Assembly (NCBI GenBank): GCA_016177915.1
Contig: JACOUI010000255.1
Location: 1-44,673 of the forward strand
Direction: 5' to 3'
Source: Planctomycetia bacterium
GTDB taxonomy: Bacteria; Planctomycetota; Planctomycetia; Pirellulales; S012-138
DNA: 44,673 nt
The position numbers and the translations under genes are program-made. Positions 28,263-36,602 of this stretch are shown piece after piece (position 1 is the stretch's first letter; each line of letters starts with the position of its first letter). The notes under the pieces were generated by a model that ran no database searches, was not told where the DNA came from, and saw only the letters and a list, made by a program, of their open reading frames with translations.

Positions 28263-28712
28263 ATGCTCACGATCCGCAAGACCCTGGCCCTGACTGTGCT
28301 TTCCGTCTCGCTGATGGCCGCCGCAAGCGCCTCGGCCCAGTCCTACGAGCACGTTGACCAGCTCGCCAACCAGCTTCAGCGACAGAGCGCGAACCTCTAC
28401 TGGCAGTTCCGCGCTCACTTCCGCCACACGACGGAATACCGGCACCTGCTGAGCGACACGGCGCGCATGTACCGCCTGTCGGCCCACGTTCACGAAGTGA
28501 TTCACCACGGCGCGGACATCCACCACATCGCCAGCGACGTGGAGCAGCTCGACCAGGCCTTCCACCACGTGGAAGAGGTGGTGGACCACATCGAGCACGA
28601 CGCGCTGGGGCACGGCTTCGGGCACGTCCACGGCGACACGCGGCACGTCCGCCGCCAGCTTCGCCAGATGGAGGCGACGTTGCACCACCTGCGCGACGAC
28701 GTTCGCTGGTAG
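28263..28712 (+). CDS. His-rich secreted protein of unknown function
   Basis: Signal peptide ending ASASAQ; about 20 His in the mature part. Confidence 0.75.
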   Translation: MLTIRKTLALTVLSVSLMAAASASAQSYEHVDQLANQLQRQSANLYWQFRAHFRHTTEYRHLLSDTARMYRLSAHVHEVIHHGADIHHIASDVEQLDQAFHHVEEVVDHIEHDALGHGFGHVHGDTRHVRRQLRQMEATLHHLRDDVRW

Positions 28713-28812
28713 CGCGAAGCGGGCCGAACGACCGGCCAGCCGACAAACCGACCACCCTCCACCCGCGCTCTTTGCCGCCGCCTACGCCGCGGCGCCAGGG
28801 AGCGCGGGTTTG

Positions 28813-30087
28813 TCATTTGGCCGGTCTGGTCATTTGGCCGGCCTTAACGACGCCGCCCTGCATGACGGCGATGAACCGACGACGGTCTTCGAGAATGGAA
28901 ATGTCGGCGGCGACGTCGCCATCGACGACGAGCACGTCGGCCAGCTTGCCCGGCTCGAGCGTTCCCAATTCGTCGCCGCGGCCGAGAATCTCCGCGCCGG
29001 TCTTCGTGGCGCACTGGATCGCGTCCAGCGGCGAGAAGCCGACGTAGTTGACGAAGAACGACAGCTCGCGGGCGTAGTCGCCGTGCGGGTTCCAGCCGAA
29101 GCCGTAGTCGCCGCCCATGCCCAAGCGTCCGCCTTCCTTCAAGATCCAGCGGGCGCTCTCGGCGCCGCCTTCCAGCGTTTCCTTGTGGCCGTCGATCACG
29201 CGCTGCGACAGGCCGAACTCCGGCCCGCGCTCGATGGAGGCCAGCTCGAAGTAGAGGGCTGGCACGACGGGCACGTCGCGCGCGAGAAGCAGGTCCATCG
29301 CCTCGCGGTCCATGAACGTGGCGTGCTCGATCGCGTCGTAGCCGGCGCGGAGGGCGTTCTTGATCCCTGCGGTCGCCCGGCAATGGCCCGTCACTTTCAG
29401 CTTGTGGTTGTGGGCGGCGTCGACGACGGCGTGCATCTCCTCGAAGGTCATGCAGAGGGTGTGATGGTCGTTGGTGTCGGGAGCGGCGGCGTCGCCCGTC
29501 GGATACGTTTTGACCCACTCGACGCCGTCCTTGACGAGCTTCCGCACGGCCGCGCGGGCTTCGTCCGGGCCGTTGATGAGGAGCACGAGTCCCTCCATGC
29601 CGATCTTGCGGAAGTCGGGGTTCCAGTCCATGAGTCCGCCGACGCCGCAGATTTCCCGGCCGCTGGAGGCCAGGCGCGGGCCGGGGACGAGGTCGCTGTC
29701 GATCGCCTTTTTCAGCCAGACGTCGATGTTGAAGAGACTGCCGCCGCTGCGTGCGGAGGTGTAGCCGCACTCCAGGGCGAGCTTGCAATTGGCCGCGGCC
29801 AGGAGCGTGACGTATTCGACGGGGTACTTGATGTCGAGGTCTTCGAGGGCGGCGACGTCGAAATACGTGGCGTGGAAATGCGCTTCGACGAGGCCGGGCA
29901 TGATCGTTCCGCCGCGGGCGTCGATAATCTCGGCGTCGGGCGGCGCGGCCGGCGCGGCGGCGACGGGACCGGCGTAGACGATCTTGCCGCCCTTGACGAC
30001 GAGCGCCGCATCGCGGAGGGGCGGCTGGCCGGCGCCGTCGATGAGCTGGCCGTGGCGGATAACGGTCGTGCCGGTGGCGAGTTGCAT
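28813..30087 (-). CDS. amidohydrolase family protein
   Basis: GGTIMPGLVEAHFHA, KLKVTGHCRATAGIKNALRAGYDAIEHATFMD, LGMGGDYGFG, LGTLEPGKLADVLVVDGD. Confidence 0.9.
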   Translation of the reverse strand: MQLATGTTVIRHGQLIDGAGQPPLRDAALVVKGGKIVYAGPVAAAPAAPPDAEIIDARGGTIMPGLVEAHFHATYFDVAALEDLDIKYPVEYVTLLAAANCKLALECGYTSARSGGSLFNIDVWLKKAIDSDLVPGPRLASSGREICGVGGLMDWNPDFRKIGMEGLVLLINGPDEARAAVRKLVKDGVEWVKTYPTGDAAAPDTNDHHTLCMTFEEMHAVVDAAHNHKLKVTGHCRATAGIKNALRAGYDAIEHATFMDREAMDLLLARDVPVVPALYFELASIERGPEFGLSQRVIDGHKETLEGGAESARWILKEGGRLGMGGDYGFGWNPHGDYARELSFFVNYVGFSPLDAIQCATKTGAEILGRGDELGTLEPGKLADVLVVDGDVAADISILEDRRRFIAVMQGGVVKAGQMTRPAK

Positions 30088-30145
30088 GGGGGAAGCCTTT
30101 GCGTTGCGGGATTTGGCCGCGGGCCGGCCGACACCCGACGCGTGG

Positions 30146-30206
30146 CTTTTCGGGCAGGCGAGACGCCTACCCTACGCAGTAAGGCAGGCGGGCCGCCTAC
30201 CCTACG
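30146..30206. repeat. Family 2 paired-hairpin repeat
   Basis: ggcaggcgagacgcctaccctacgcagtaaggcaggcgggccgcctaccctac; reverse complement matches 36477-36531. Confidence 0.85.
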
Positions 30207-31425
30207 GGTCGGCGGAAAGGGACTTGAAGGTTCCGATCCGGTTCAGATCGCGCAACAGCTCGATCGGCGTCTGGAAGCGGTCTTCGGGCCGTTTGGCCAG
30301 GAGCTTGATGACCACGTCCTGGAACAGGTCGTCGATGGCAAGCTGATATTTCTTGGGCCGCACCGGCTCCGCCTCGCGGATCATGCGCATCAGCTCCAGG
30401 AGCGACTTGCTCTCGAACGGCGCCCGGCCCGTGAGGAGTGCGTAGAGCGTCGCCCCGAGGCTGTACATGTCGGAGCGGCTGTCGGAGCGGGCGCTGTCGA
30501 GGATCCGCTCGGGGGCCAGATAGGCCACGTCGCCCAAGACCTGACCCTGCTGCGTCACCTGCCGCGCCAGCGTCCCCTCCAGGGCCTTGGCCAGGATCAA
30601 ATCGCCCAGCAAACAGACCTTGTCGGCCTTGCGGCGAAGGATGTTGGCGGGCGTCACGTTGCGATGGATGATCTTGTTGTGGAAGGCCTCCTCCAGCGCG
30701 CGGCCGACGTGCACCGCCACCCGCCACACGTCGCGCCAGTCGAGCATGCCCTCGATGCCGATCCGGGCGATGACCTGCGTCATGCTCTCGCCGTCGACGT
30801 ATTCCATCGCCGACCAGCAATAAGGCCCCGTCTTGCCCGCGTTGTAAAGCTGCACGATGTTGGGGTGCTTGATCGGCAGCATGGTCTTCATCGCGCGGAC
30901 GAAGCGCTCTTTTTGCTCCTCGGTGTTCGTCGGGTCGGGCGTGAGGACCTTGACGGCCACGGCCCGGTTGTTTTGCGTGTCGGTCCCCTTGAAGACCACG
31001 CCGTTGCTGCCGCGGGCCAGGACGGAGTCGAGTCGGTAGTTGGCGAACGTCTGCCCGAGCAGTTTTTCCAGCCCGCCGGCCGCGGGCGTCACGACCGGCC
31101 GGTCGCGGACCATCGTGGTGCTTTCCTGCGGGCGGTGGACCTCGAAGCGGAACTGGGTGTCGCCGACGCGGAAGACGTCGCCGGAGCGGAGCTCCTGCTG
31201 GTCGATTCTCTGATTGCCCATCAGCGTGCCGCTGCTGCTGCTGGCGTCGACGAGCGTAACCTTGTCGCCGGCGACGACGACGCGGCAGTGGACGCGCGAC
31301 ATGGCGGCGTCGGCGATCTGCGTGTCGCTGGCCTGGCCGCGGCCGATGACCAGCGTCTGGCCGTCGTGCAGGGCGAAGGTGCGCCCCGTTTCCGGTCCGG
31401 CGATGACGACAATCTGGCGTTCCAT
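30202..31425 (-). CDS. FHA domain + protein kinase-like domain (predicted pseudokinase)
   Basis: FHA: IGRGQASDTQIADAAMSRVHCRVVVAGDKVTLVDASSSSGTLMGNQRI; kinase: AVAVKVL, IIHRNVTPANILRRKADKVCLLGDLILAK, LAPERILDSARSDSRSDMYSLGATLYALLTGRAPF. Confidence 0.92.
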   Translation of the reverse strand: MERQIVVIAGPETGRTFALHDGQTLVIGRGQASDTQIADAAMSRVHCRVVVAGDKVTLVDASSSSGTLMGNQRIDQQELRSGDVFRVGDTQFRFEVHRPQESTTMVRDRPVVTPAAGGLEKLLGQTFANYRLDSVLARGSNGVVFKGTDTQNNRAVAVKVLTPDPTNTEEQKERFVRAMKTMLPIKHPNIVQLYNAGKTGPYCWSAMEYVDGESMTQVIARIGIEGMLDWRDVWRVAVHVGRALEEAFHNKIIHRNVTPANILRRKADKVCLLGDLILAKALEGTLARQVTQQGQVLGDVAYLAPERILDSARSDSRSDMYSLGATLYALLTGRAPFESKSLLELMRMIREAEPVRPKKYQLAIDDLFQDVVIKLLAKRPEDRFQTPIELLRDLNRIGTFKSLSADP

Positions 31426-31508
31426 GGAGCGATCCTCAAAGGTCGATGGCGACGTGGCCGTCTATCATGCCATGCGGAAACGCGCCGTACAATCCGCAGC
31501 CTCAGCCG

Positions 31509-31564
31509 GTAGGACGGCCCTTCTGGGCCGTCGCTATCGAGACGGCCTGGAAAGGCCGTCCTAC
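31509..31564. repeat. Family 1 palindromic repeat (copy C, inverted)
   Basis: gtaggacggcccttctgggccgtcgctatcgagacggcctggaaaggccgtcctac. Confidence 0.9.
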
Positions 31565-31612
31565 GGGGCTAAATCCCCAGCGCCCGCCGCTTCTCGAGGA
31601 TGAAGGTCATCC

Positions 31613-31722
31613 ACACTAACCCGACGCGCCAGCGAGGGAGACGGCGAGCGAGCGCAGGGGCGCGGCGCAGCGTATGCAAGCGTATCGCGTCGATCTCCCT
31701 CGCTGGCGCTTCGGGTTAGTGT
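31613..31722. repeat. Family 4 element with 29-bp terminal inverted repeats
   Basis: ACACTAACCCGACGCGCCAGCGAGGGAGA (31613-31641) vs reverse complement of TCTCCCTCGCTGGCGCTTCGGGTTAGTGT (31694-31722), 28 of 29 matching. Confidence 0.9.
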
Positions 31723-31765
31723 TGGTCAGGCTACATCGCGCGGAGCGCGATGGCTACGATTTCCA

Positions 31766-34456
31766 TTAGCTCGTCATCGGGTTGGGCTTTCCCGGGTCGA
31801 TGCCCAGCTCGCAGACGGCCGCTGCCACGCGCGCCGCGTCGAATTTGCCAAGCTGCGACAGCCGATGGAGCGCCGCCACGGCCACCGATTCGGCGTCCAC
31901 CTCAAAAAACCGCCGCAGGGCCGGCCGCAGGTCGCTGCGCCCGAAACCGTCGGTCCCCAGGGCGAAGACCCCGCCGGGAACAAACGGCGCAATCTGCTCG
32001 GGCACCTGGCGGACGTAGTCGGAGGCGGCAACGAACGGTCCCGCCGCTCCATCGACGATGGTTTCCAGGTACGACCGCCGCGGCGGTTGGTCGGAGTGGA
32101 GCATGTTCCAGCGGCGGCAGGCCAGGGCGTCGCGGCGAAGCTGCGTGTAGCTGGTGACGCTCCAGACGTCGCTGGAGACGCCGTACTTCTCCGCCAAAAT
32201 CTCCTGCGCCCGCAATACGGATCGCAGGATCGCCCCGCTGCCCAAAAGCTGCACGCGCGGCGCGCTAGCGCCCGCTTCGGCGCTCTTCAGCTTGTACATG
32301 CCGCGAACGATCCCCTCTTCGGCCCCGGAGGGCATCGGCGGGTGCGGGTACGGGTCGTTTTCCAGCGTGATGTAATAAATCGCGTCCTCGCCGTCCTGAT
32401 ACATCCGCTTGAGACCGTCGAGGATGATGACCGTCGTCTCGTAGGCGTAGGCCGGGTCATAGGGCCGGACCGTCGGATAGGCCGAGGCAAAAAGCAGGCT
32501 GTGGCCGTCCTGGTGCTGCAGGCCCTCGCCGTTGAGCGTGGTACGGCCGGCGGTGGCGCCGAGCAGAAAGCCGCGGGCGCGGCTGTCGCAGGCGGCCCAG
32601 ATCAGGTCGCCGATCCGCTGGAAGCCGAACATCGAGTAGAAGATGAAAAACGGGATCATGGGGACGCCGTGCGTGGCATAGGCCGTGCCCGCCGCGATGA
32701 ACGAGGCCATCGAGCCGGCCTCGGTGATCCCTTCCTCGAGAAGCTGCCCGTCCTTGGCTTCCTTGTAGAAGGTGAGGCTCTTGGCATCGACCGGCTCATA
32801 GAGCTGGCCGGCGTGCGAATAGATGCCGATCATGCGGAACAGGCCCTCCATGCCGAAGGTCCGCGATTCGTCGGGCACGATGGGCACGACGTACCGGCCG
32901 ATTTCCTTGTCGCGCAGGAGCTTCATCAGAAAGCGGACGAAGCCGAAGGTCTCCGACCAATCGTCGCCGCCGCTCCCTTGGATCGTGTCGTGGTCGCGGA
33001 AATCGTCGAGCGTGGGCGCCTTGAGAGAAGGGGCCTTCCGCGGCGGGCCGCCTGGAATGCTTCCGCCGAGCGCCTGGCGGCGCTCGACGAGGTATTTCAT
33101 CTCCGGAGAATCTTCCGGCGGCCTATAGAACGGGGCCTTGGAGACGTCCTCGTCGGAAATGGGGATGCCGAACCGCGTGCGAAACTCGCGCAGCTCGTCC
33201 TCGTTGAGCTTCTTCTGCTGATGGGTGATGTTCCGGCCTTCGCCGGCCTCGCCCAGGCCGTAGCCCTTGATCGTCTTGGCGAGGATGACGACGGGCTGGT
33301 CGGCTTCCACGGCGGCCTTGTAGGCGGCGTAGACCTTCTCGGGGTCGTGGCCGCCGCGGCGGAGCTTTTGCAGCTTCTCGTCGGAAAGGTGAGCGACCAT
33401 TTCCAGCAGTTCGGGATACTTGCCGAAGAAATCGCGGCGGATGAAGTCGCCGTCGCTGACCACGTATTTCTGGTACTGGCCGTCGACGACCTCGCCCATC
33501 CGCTTGACGAGGAGGCCGTGTTCGTCCTTTTCCAGAAGTTGGTCCCAGTCGTCGCCCCAAACCACCTTGACGACCTTCCAGCCTGCGCCGCGGAAGATGG
33601 CCTCCAGCTCCTGGATGATCTTGCCGTTGCCGCGCACGGGTCCGTCGAGGCGCTGCAGGTTGCAGTTGACGACGAAGATCAGGTTGTCGAGATGTTCGCG
33701 CGAGGCAAGGGTGATGGCGCCGAGGGATTCCGGCTCGTCGCACTCGCCGTCGCCCAGGAAGGCCCACACCTTCCGCCCCTCCGTGTTCTTGATGCCGCGG
33801 TCGGTGAGGTACTTGTTGAACCGCGCCTGGTAGATGGCCATGATCGGCGAGAGGCCCATCGAGACGGTGGGAAACTCCCAGAAGCCGGGCATGAGCCAGG
33901 GGTGCGGGTAGCTGGAAAGGCCGCCCCCGGCGATTTCCTGGCGGAAGTTCTTAAGCTGCGATTCGCTGAGTCGGCCTTCGAGGAAGGCCCGGGCGTAAAT
34001 TCCCGGCGAGGCATGGCCCTGAAAGTAGACGCTGTCGCCGGAGAAGCCGTCCTCGCCGCGGCCGCGCAGGAAATGGTTGAAGGCGACTTCGTAGAGCGTC
34101 GCGCAGGAGGCGAAGGTCGAGATGTGGCCGCCGATCCCGTCGTGCTCGGTGTTGGCCCGCGAGACCATCGCCATCGCGTTCCAGCGGAGGATGCTCTTGA
34201 TGCGGCGTTCCAGCTCGCGGTTGCCGGGGTACGGCGGCTGCTTGTCGACGGGGATGGAATTGATGTAGGGCGTGTTGGCGGAGAAGGGAATTTCGACGCC
34301 GCGGCGATAGGCTTCCTCCTCGAGGACTGAAAGCAGAAAGTTGACGCGCTGCGGGCCGCGGCTTTCCAGCACGTACTTGAGCGACTCCAGCCACTCGCTG
34401 GTTTCCGTGGGGTCGAGGTCGTTCTTCCGGCCGTAGGAGGGATCGACGACAGCCAT
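31766..34456 (-). CDS. aceE: pyruvate dehydrogenase E1 component, homodimeric type
   Basis: EHDGIGGHISTFASCATLYEVAFNHFLRG, GDGECDEPESLGAITLASREHLDNLIFVVNCNLQRLDGPVRGNGKIIQELE, GRTTLNGEGLQHQDGHS; ATG 34456. Confidence 0.95.
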   Translation of the reverse strand: MAVVDPSYGRKNDLDPTETSEWLESLKYVLESRGPQRVNFLLSVLEEEAYRRGVEIPFSANTPYINSIPVDKQPPYPGNRELERRIKSILRWNAMAMVSRANTEHDGIGGHISTFASCATLYEVAFNHFLRGRGEDGFSGDSVYFQGHASPGIYARAFLEGRLSESQLKNFRQEIAGGGLSSYPHPWLMPGFWEFPTVSMGLSPIMAIYQARFNKYLTDRGIKNTEGRKVWAFLGDGECDEPESLGAITLASREHLDNLIFVVNCNLQRLDGPVRGNGKIIQELEAIFRGAGWKVVKVVWGDDWDQLLEKDEHGLLVKRMGEVVDGQYQKYVVSDGDFIRRDFFGKYPELLEMVAHLSDEKLQKLRRGGHDPEKVYAAYKAAVEADQPVVILAKTIKGYGLGEAGEGRNITHQQKKLNEDELREFRTRFGIPISDEDVSKAPFYRPPEDSPEMKYLVERRQALGGSIPGGPPRKAPSLKAPTLDDFRDHDTIQGSGGDDWSETFGFVRFLMKLLRDKEIGRYVVPIVPDESRTFGMEGLFRMIGIYSHAGQLYEPVDAKSLTFYKEAKDGQLLEEGITEAGSMASFIAAGTAYATHGVPMIPFFIFYSMFGFQRIGDLIWAACDSRARGFLLGATAGRTTLNGEGLQHQDGHSLLFASAYPTVRPYDPAYAYETTVIILDGLKRMYQDGEDAIYYITLENDPYPHPPMPSGAEEGIVRGMYKLKSAEAGASAPRVQLLGSGAILRSVLRAQEILAEKYGVSSDVWSVTSYTQLRRDALACRRWNMLHSDQPPRRSYLETIVDGAAGPFVAASDYVRQVPEQIAPFVPGGVFALGTDGFGRSDLRPALRRFFEVDAESVAVAALHRLSQLGKFDAARVAAAVCELGIDPGKPNPMTS

Positions 34457-34649
34457 GGGCGGCCTCCGGGGAGCGTTGCGGCGGGAAGATGGATGCGTAC
34501 ACGATGTGCGGGCGCGGCGCGGGCGGTCCATTGGAAATCTACCCGTGGCGCAGTGAATCGGAAAGGGCCGACGAGCTTGACGCGCGACGGACGCGCACTG
34601 CGACGGCCGCGCCCTACAACGCCGCCGCCCTGCCGGGTACGATTCATGC

Positions 34650-35441
34650 ATGCACCCGCGCGAAACGCTTTCCGAACTGGCCGGACTCTTGCAGCAGGGC
34701 AAGCTGTCGCTGGAGGGCTTTTTGGATCGGGCGTGCGACGCGGGCGTCGCCGTGCTGCCGGAGTCGCAGGTCGACGTCGACCGCCAGCGGCGGTGCGGCT
34801 TTCCGGAGGTCGTCTACGGCCAGGGAAAAACGCCGCAGGCGATCGAGGCGATCTTCCGCGTGCTTTTGGAGAACGACACGGACGTGCTGGCCACGCGCAT
34901 CGATGAGAAGCACGCGGGCTATCTCGCCGGCAAGTTCCCCACGGGGCGCTACAACGCCGCGGCGCGGACGTTTCGCATTCCTCGGCCCGACGCCGACGCC
35001 GCCCCGCCGCAGGGCCGCGTTGTGATCGTGACCGCCGGCGCCGGCGACCGGCCGGTGGCCGAGGAGGCCCTGGAGACGGCGCGGTGGATGGGAACGGAAG
35101 CGTCGCTCGTCTATGACGTGGGCGTGGCCGGGCCGCAGCGGCTTATTGCCCATCTGGAAACGCTGCGCGCGGCCGACGCGATCGTCGTGGTGGCGGGCAT
35201 GGAGGGGGCGCTGGCGAGCGTCGTCGGCGGGCACGTGGCCTGCCCCGTGATCGCCGTCCCCACGAGCGTCGGCTATGGGGCGAGCTTCGGCGGCGTGGCG
35301 GCGCTCTTGGCGATGATCAATAGCTGCGCCGCGAACGTGTCGGTCGTGAACATCGATGCGGGCTTCAAGGGGGGCTACGTGGCCGCGATGATCGCCCGCG
35401 CGTCGGCCCGCGCCAAAGTTGCGAAGGACGCCGCCCCATGA
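34650..35441 (+). CDS. larB: nickel pincer cofactor biosynthesis protein LarB
   Basis: GFPEVVYGQGKTPQAIEAIF, PRPDADAAPPQGRVVIVTAGAGDRPVAEEA, VYDVGVAGPQRL, VVVAGMEGALASVVGGHVACPVIAVPTSVGYGASFGGVAALLAMINSCAANVSVVNIDAGFKGGYVAAMI. Confidence 0.92.
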   Translation: MHPRETLSELAGLLQQGKLSLEGFLDRACDAGVAVLPESQVDVDRQRRCGFPEVVYGQGKTPQAIEAIFRVLLENDTDVLATRIDEKHAGYLAGKFPTGRYNAAARTFRIPRPDADAAPPQGRVVIVTAGAGDRPVAEEALETARWMGTEASLVYDVGVAGPQRLIAHLETLRAADAIVVVAGMEGALASVVGGHVACPVIAVPTSVGYGASFGGVAALLAMINSCAANVSVVNIDAGFKGGYVAAMIARASARAKVAKDAAP

Positions 35442-36301
35442 CGGACCCGCTGCCCAAACTGCCCGCCCGGCGCCCGGACTCCCACAAGGGCGACTTTGGC
35501 ACGGCGCTCTTGATCGGCGGCAGCCGCGACATGCCGGGGGCGATCGCACTGTGCGGAATGGGAGCGCTGCGGAGCGGGGCGGGGCTGGTGCGGCTGGCCG
35601 TGCCGTCGGCTTGCCATTCGATCGTGGCTTCGTTCGAGCCTTCTTACATGACGGCGGCGCTGGCCTGCGACGCCGACGGCAGGATTTCAGCGGCGGCGCG
35701 AGATCGTTTGATGGAACTCGTTGCCCACTCCACGGCCGTGGCCATCGGGCCGGGCATGGGACGGTCCAAGGAACTCGACGAACTGGTCGCCGACCTCTAC
35801 ATGCACGTTGCGCTACCGATGATCGTCGACGCCGACGCGCTCAATGCGCTTTCGGGCAAGCCCGCGGCGCTGGAAAAACCCGGCGGGCCGCGCATCCTGA
35901 CGCCCCACCCTGGCGAATTCGCGCGGCTCGCGGGCGTGACGACGGCCGAAGTGCAAGCGAAGCGGCAGACGCTGGCCGAGACGTTCGCCGCCTGGTCCCA
36001 CGCCATCGTGGTCCTCAAGGGATACAAGACGCTGATCACCGACGGCAAGAAAACCGCCGTCAACGAGACGGGAAATCCCGGCATGGCCACCGGCGGCACC
36101 GGCGACGTGCTGACGGGCGTCATCACGGCCCTGGTCTGCCAGAAGCTGGCGCCGTTCGACGCAGCGCATTTGGGGGTACACGTTCACGGCCTGGCCGCGG
36201 ACCGCGTCTCGGCCGAGCGCGGCACGCACGGCATGATCGCCCGTGACATTGCGGAGTTTCTTCCGGAGGCGTTTTTGCACGTCAAGCGCAGCCCGGCATG
36301 A
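35438..36301 (+). CDS. nnrD: ADP-dependent NAD(P)H-hydrate dehydratase
   Basis: HKGDFGTALLIGGSRDMPGAIALCGMGALRSGAGLVRLAVP, ILTPHPGEFARLAG, VLKGYKTLITDG, GNPGMATGGTGDVLTGVI. Confidence 0.93.
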   Translation: MTDPLPKLPARRPDSHKGDFGTALLIGGSRDMPGAIALCGMGALRSGAGLVRLAVPSACHSIVASFEPSYMTAALACDADGRISAAARDRLMELVAHSTAVAIGPGMGRSKELDELVADLYMHVALPMIVDADALNALSGKPAALEKPGGPRILTPHPGEFARLAGVTTAEVQAKRQTLAETFAAWSHAIVVLKGYKTLITDGKKTAVNETGNPGMATGGTGDVLTGVITALVCQKLAPFDAAHLGVHVHGLAADRVSAERGTHGMIARDIAEFLPEAFLHVKRSPA

Positions 36302-36480
36302 GCAACGTCAACCCAAGAGAGCGCGAAGAAGCCCGCGGCTGGTCCGTCTGTCGGCAGGACGACAACGGGAACCGGTTTGTGGTGGCGACGCGACTGGGGC
36401 GGGAGGAGGCGGAGAAGCTCGCGGCGGAACTGGAATCCCGCGAACACAAGCAGACGTATTGGGCAGACGAAAACGCGTAG
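36298..36480 (+). CDS. 60-aa protein of unknown function, translationally coupled to nnrD
   Basis: ATGA overlap with nnrD stop; MSNVNPREREEARGWSVCRQDDNGNRFVVATRLGREEAEKLAAELESREHKQTYWADENA. Confidence 0.7.
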   Translation: MSNVNPREREEARGWSVCRQDDNGNRFVVATRLGREEAEKLAAELESREHKQTYWADENA

Positions 36481-36531
36481 GGCGGGCGGCCCGCCTGCCG
36501 TATTTTCGTGGGGCAGGCGTCTCGCCTGCCG
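36477..36531. repeat. Family 2 paired-hairpin repeat
   Basis: gtagggcgggcggcccgcctgccgtattttcgtggggcaggcgtctcgcctgcc. Confidence 0.85.
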
Positions 36532-36602
36532 CTTCTGAATCGCGGTCAAGTTTTATGTCAACACCGGGGGGCTGACGCCCCCCGCTCGCCATTGGGAGCG
36601 TC

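Noticed and set aside
28810-31512. 900-aa plus-strand ORF
   Set aside because: Antisense shadow of the amidohydrolase and FHA-kinase genes; Arg/Gly/Asp/Val-rich composition and no recognisable motif.
31865-34330. 821-aa plus-strand ORF
   Set aside because: Antisense to aceE; composition typical of reverse-strand GC-rich ORFs.
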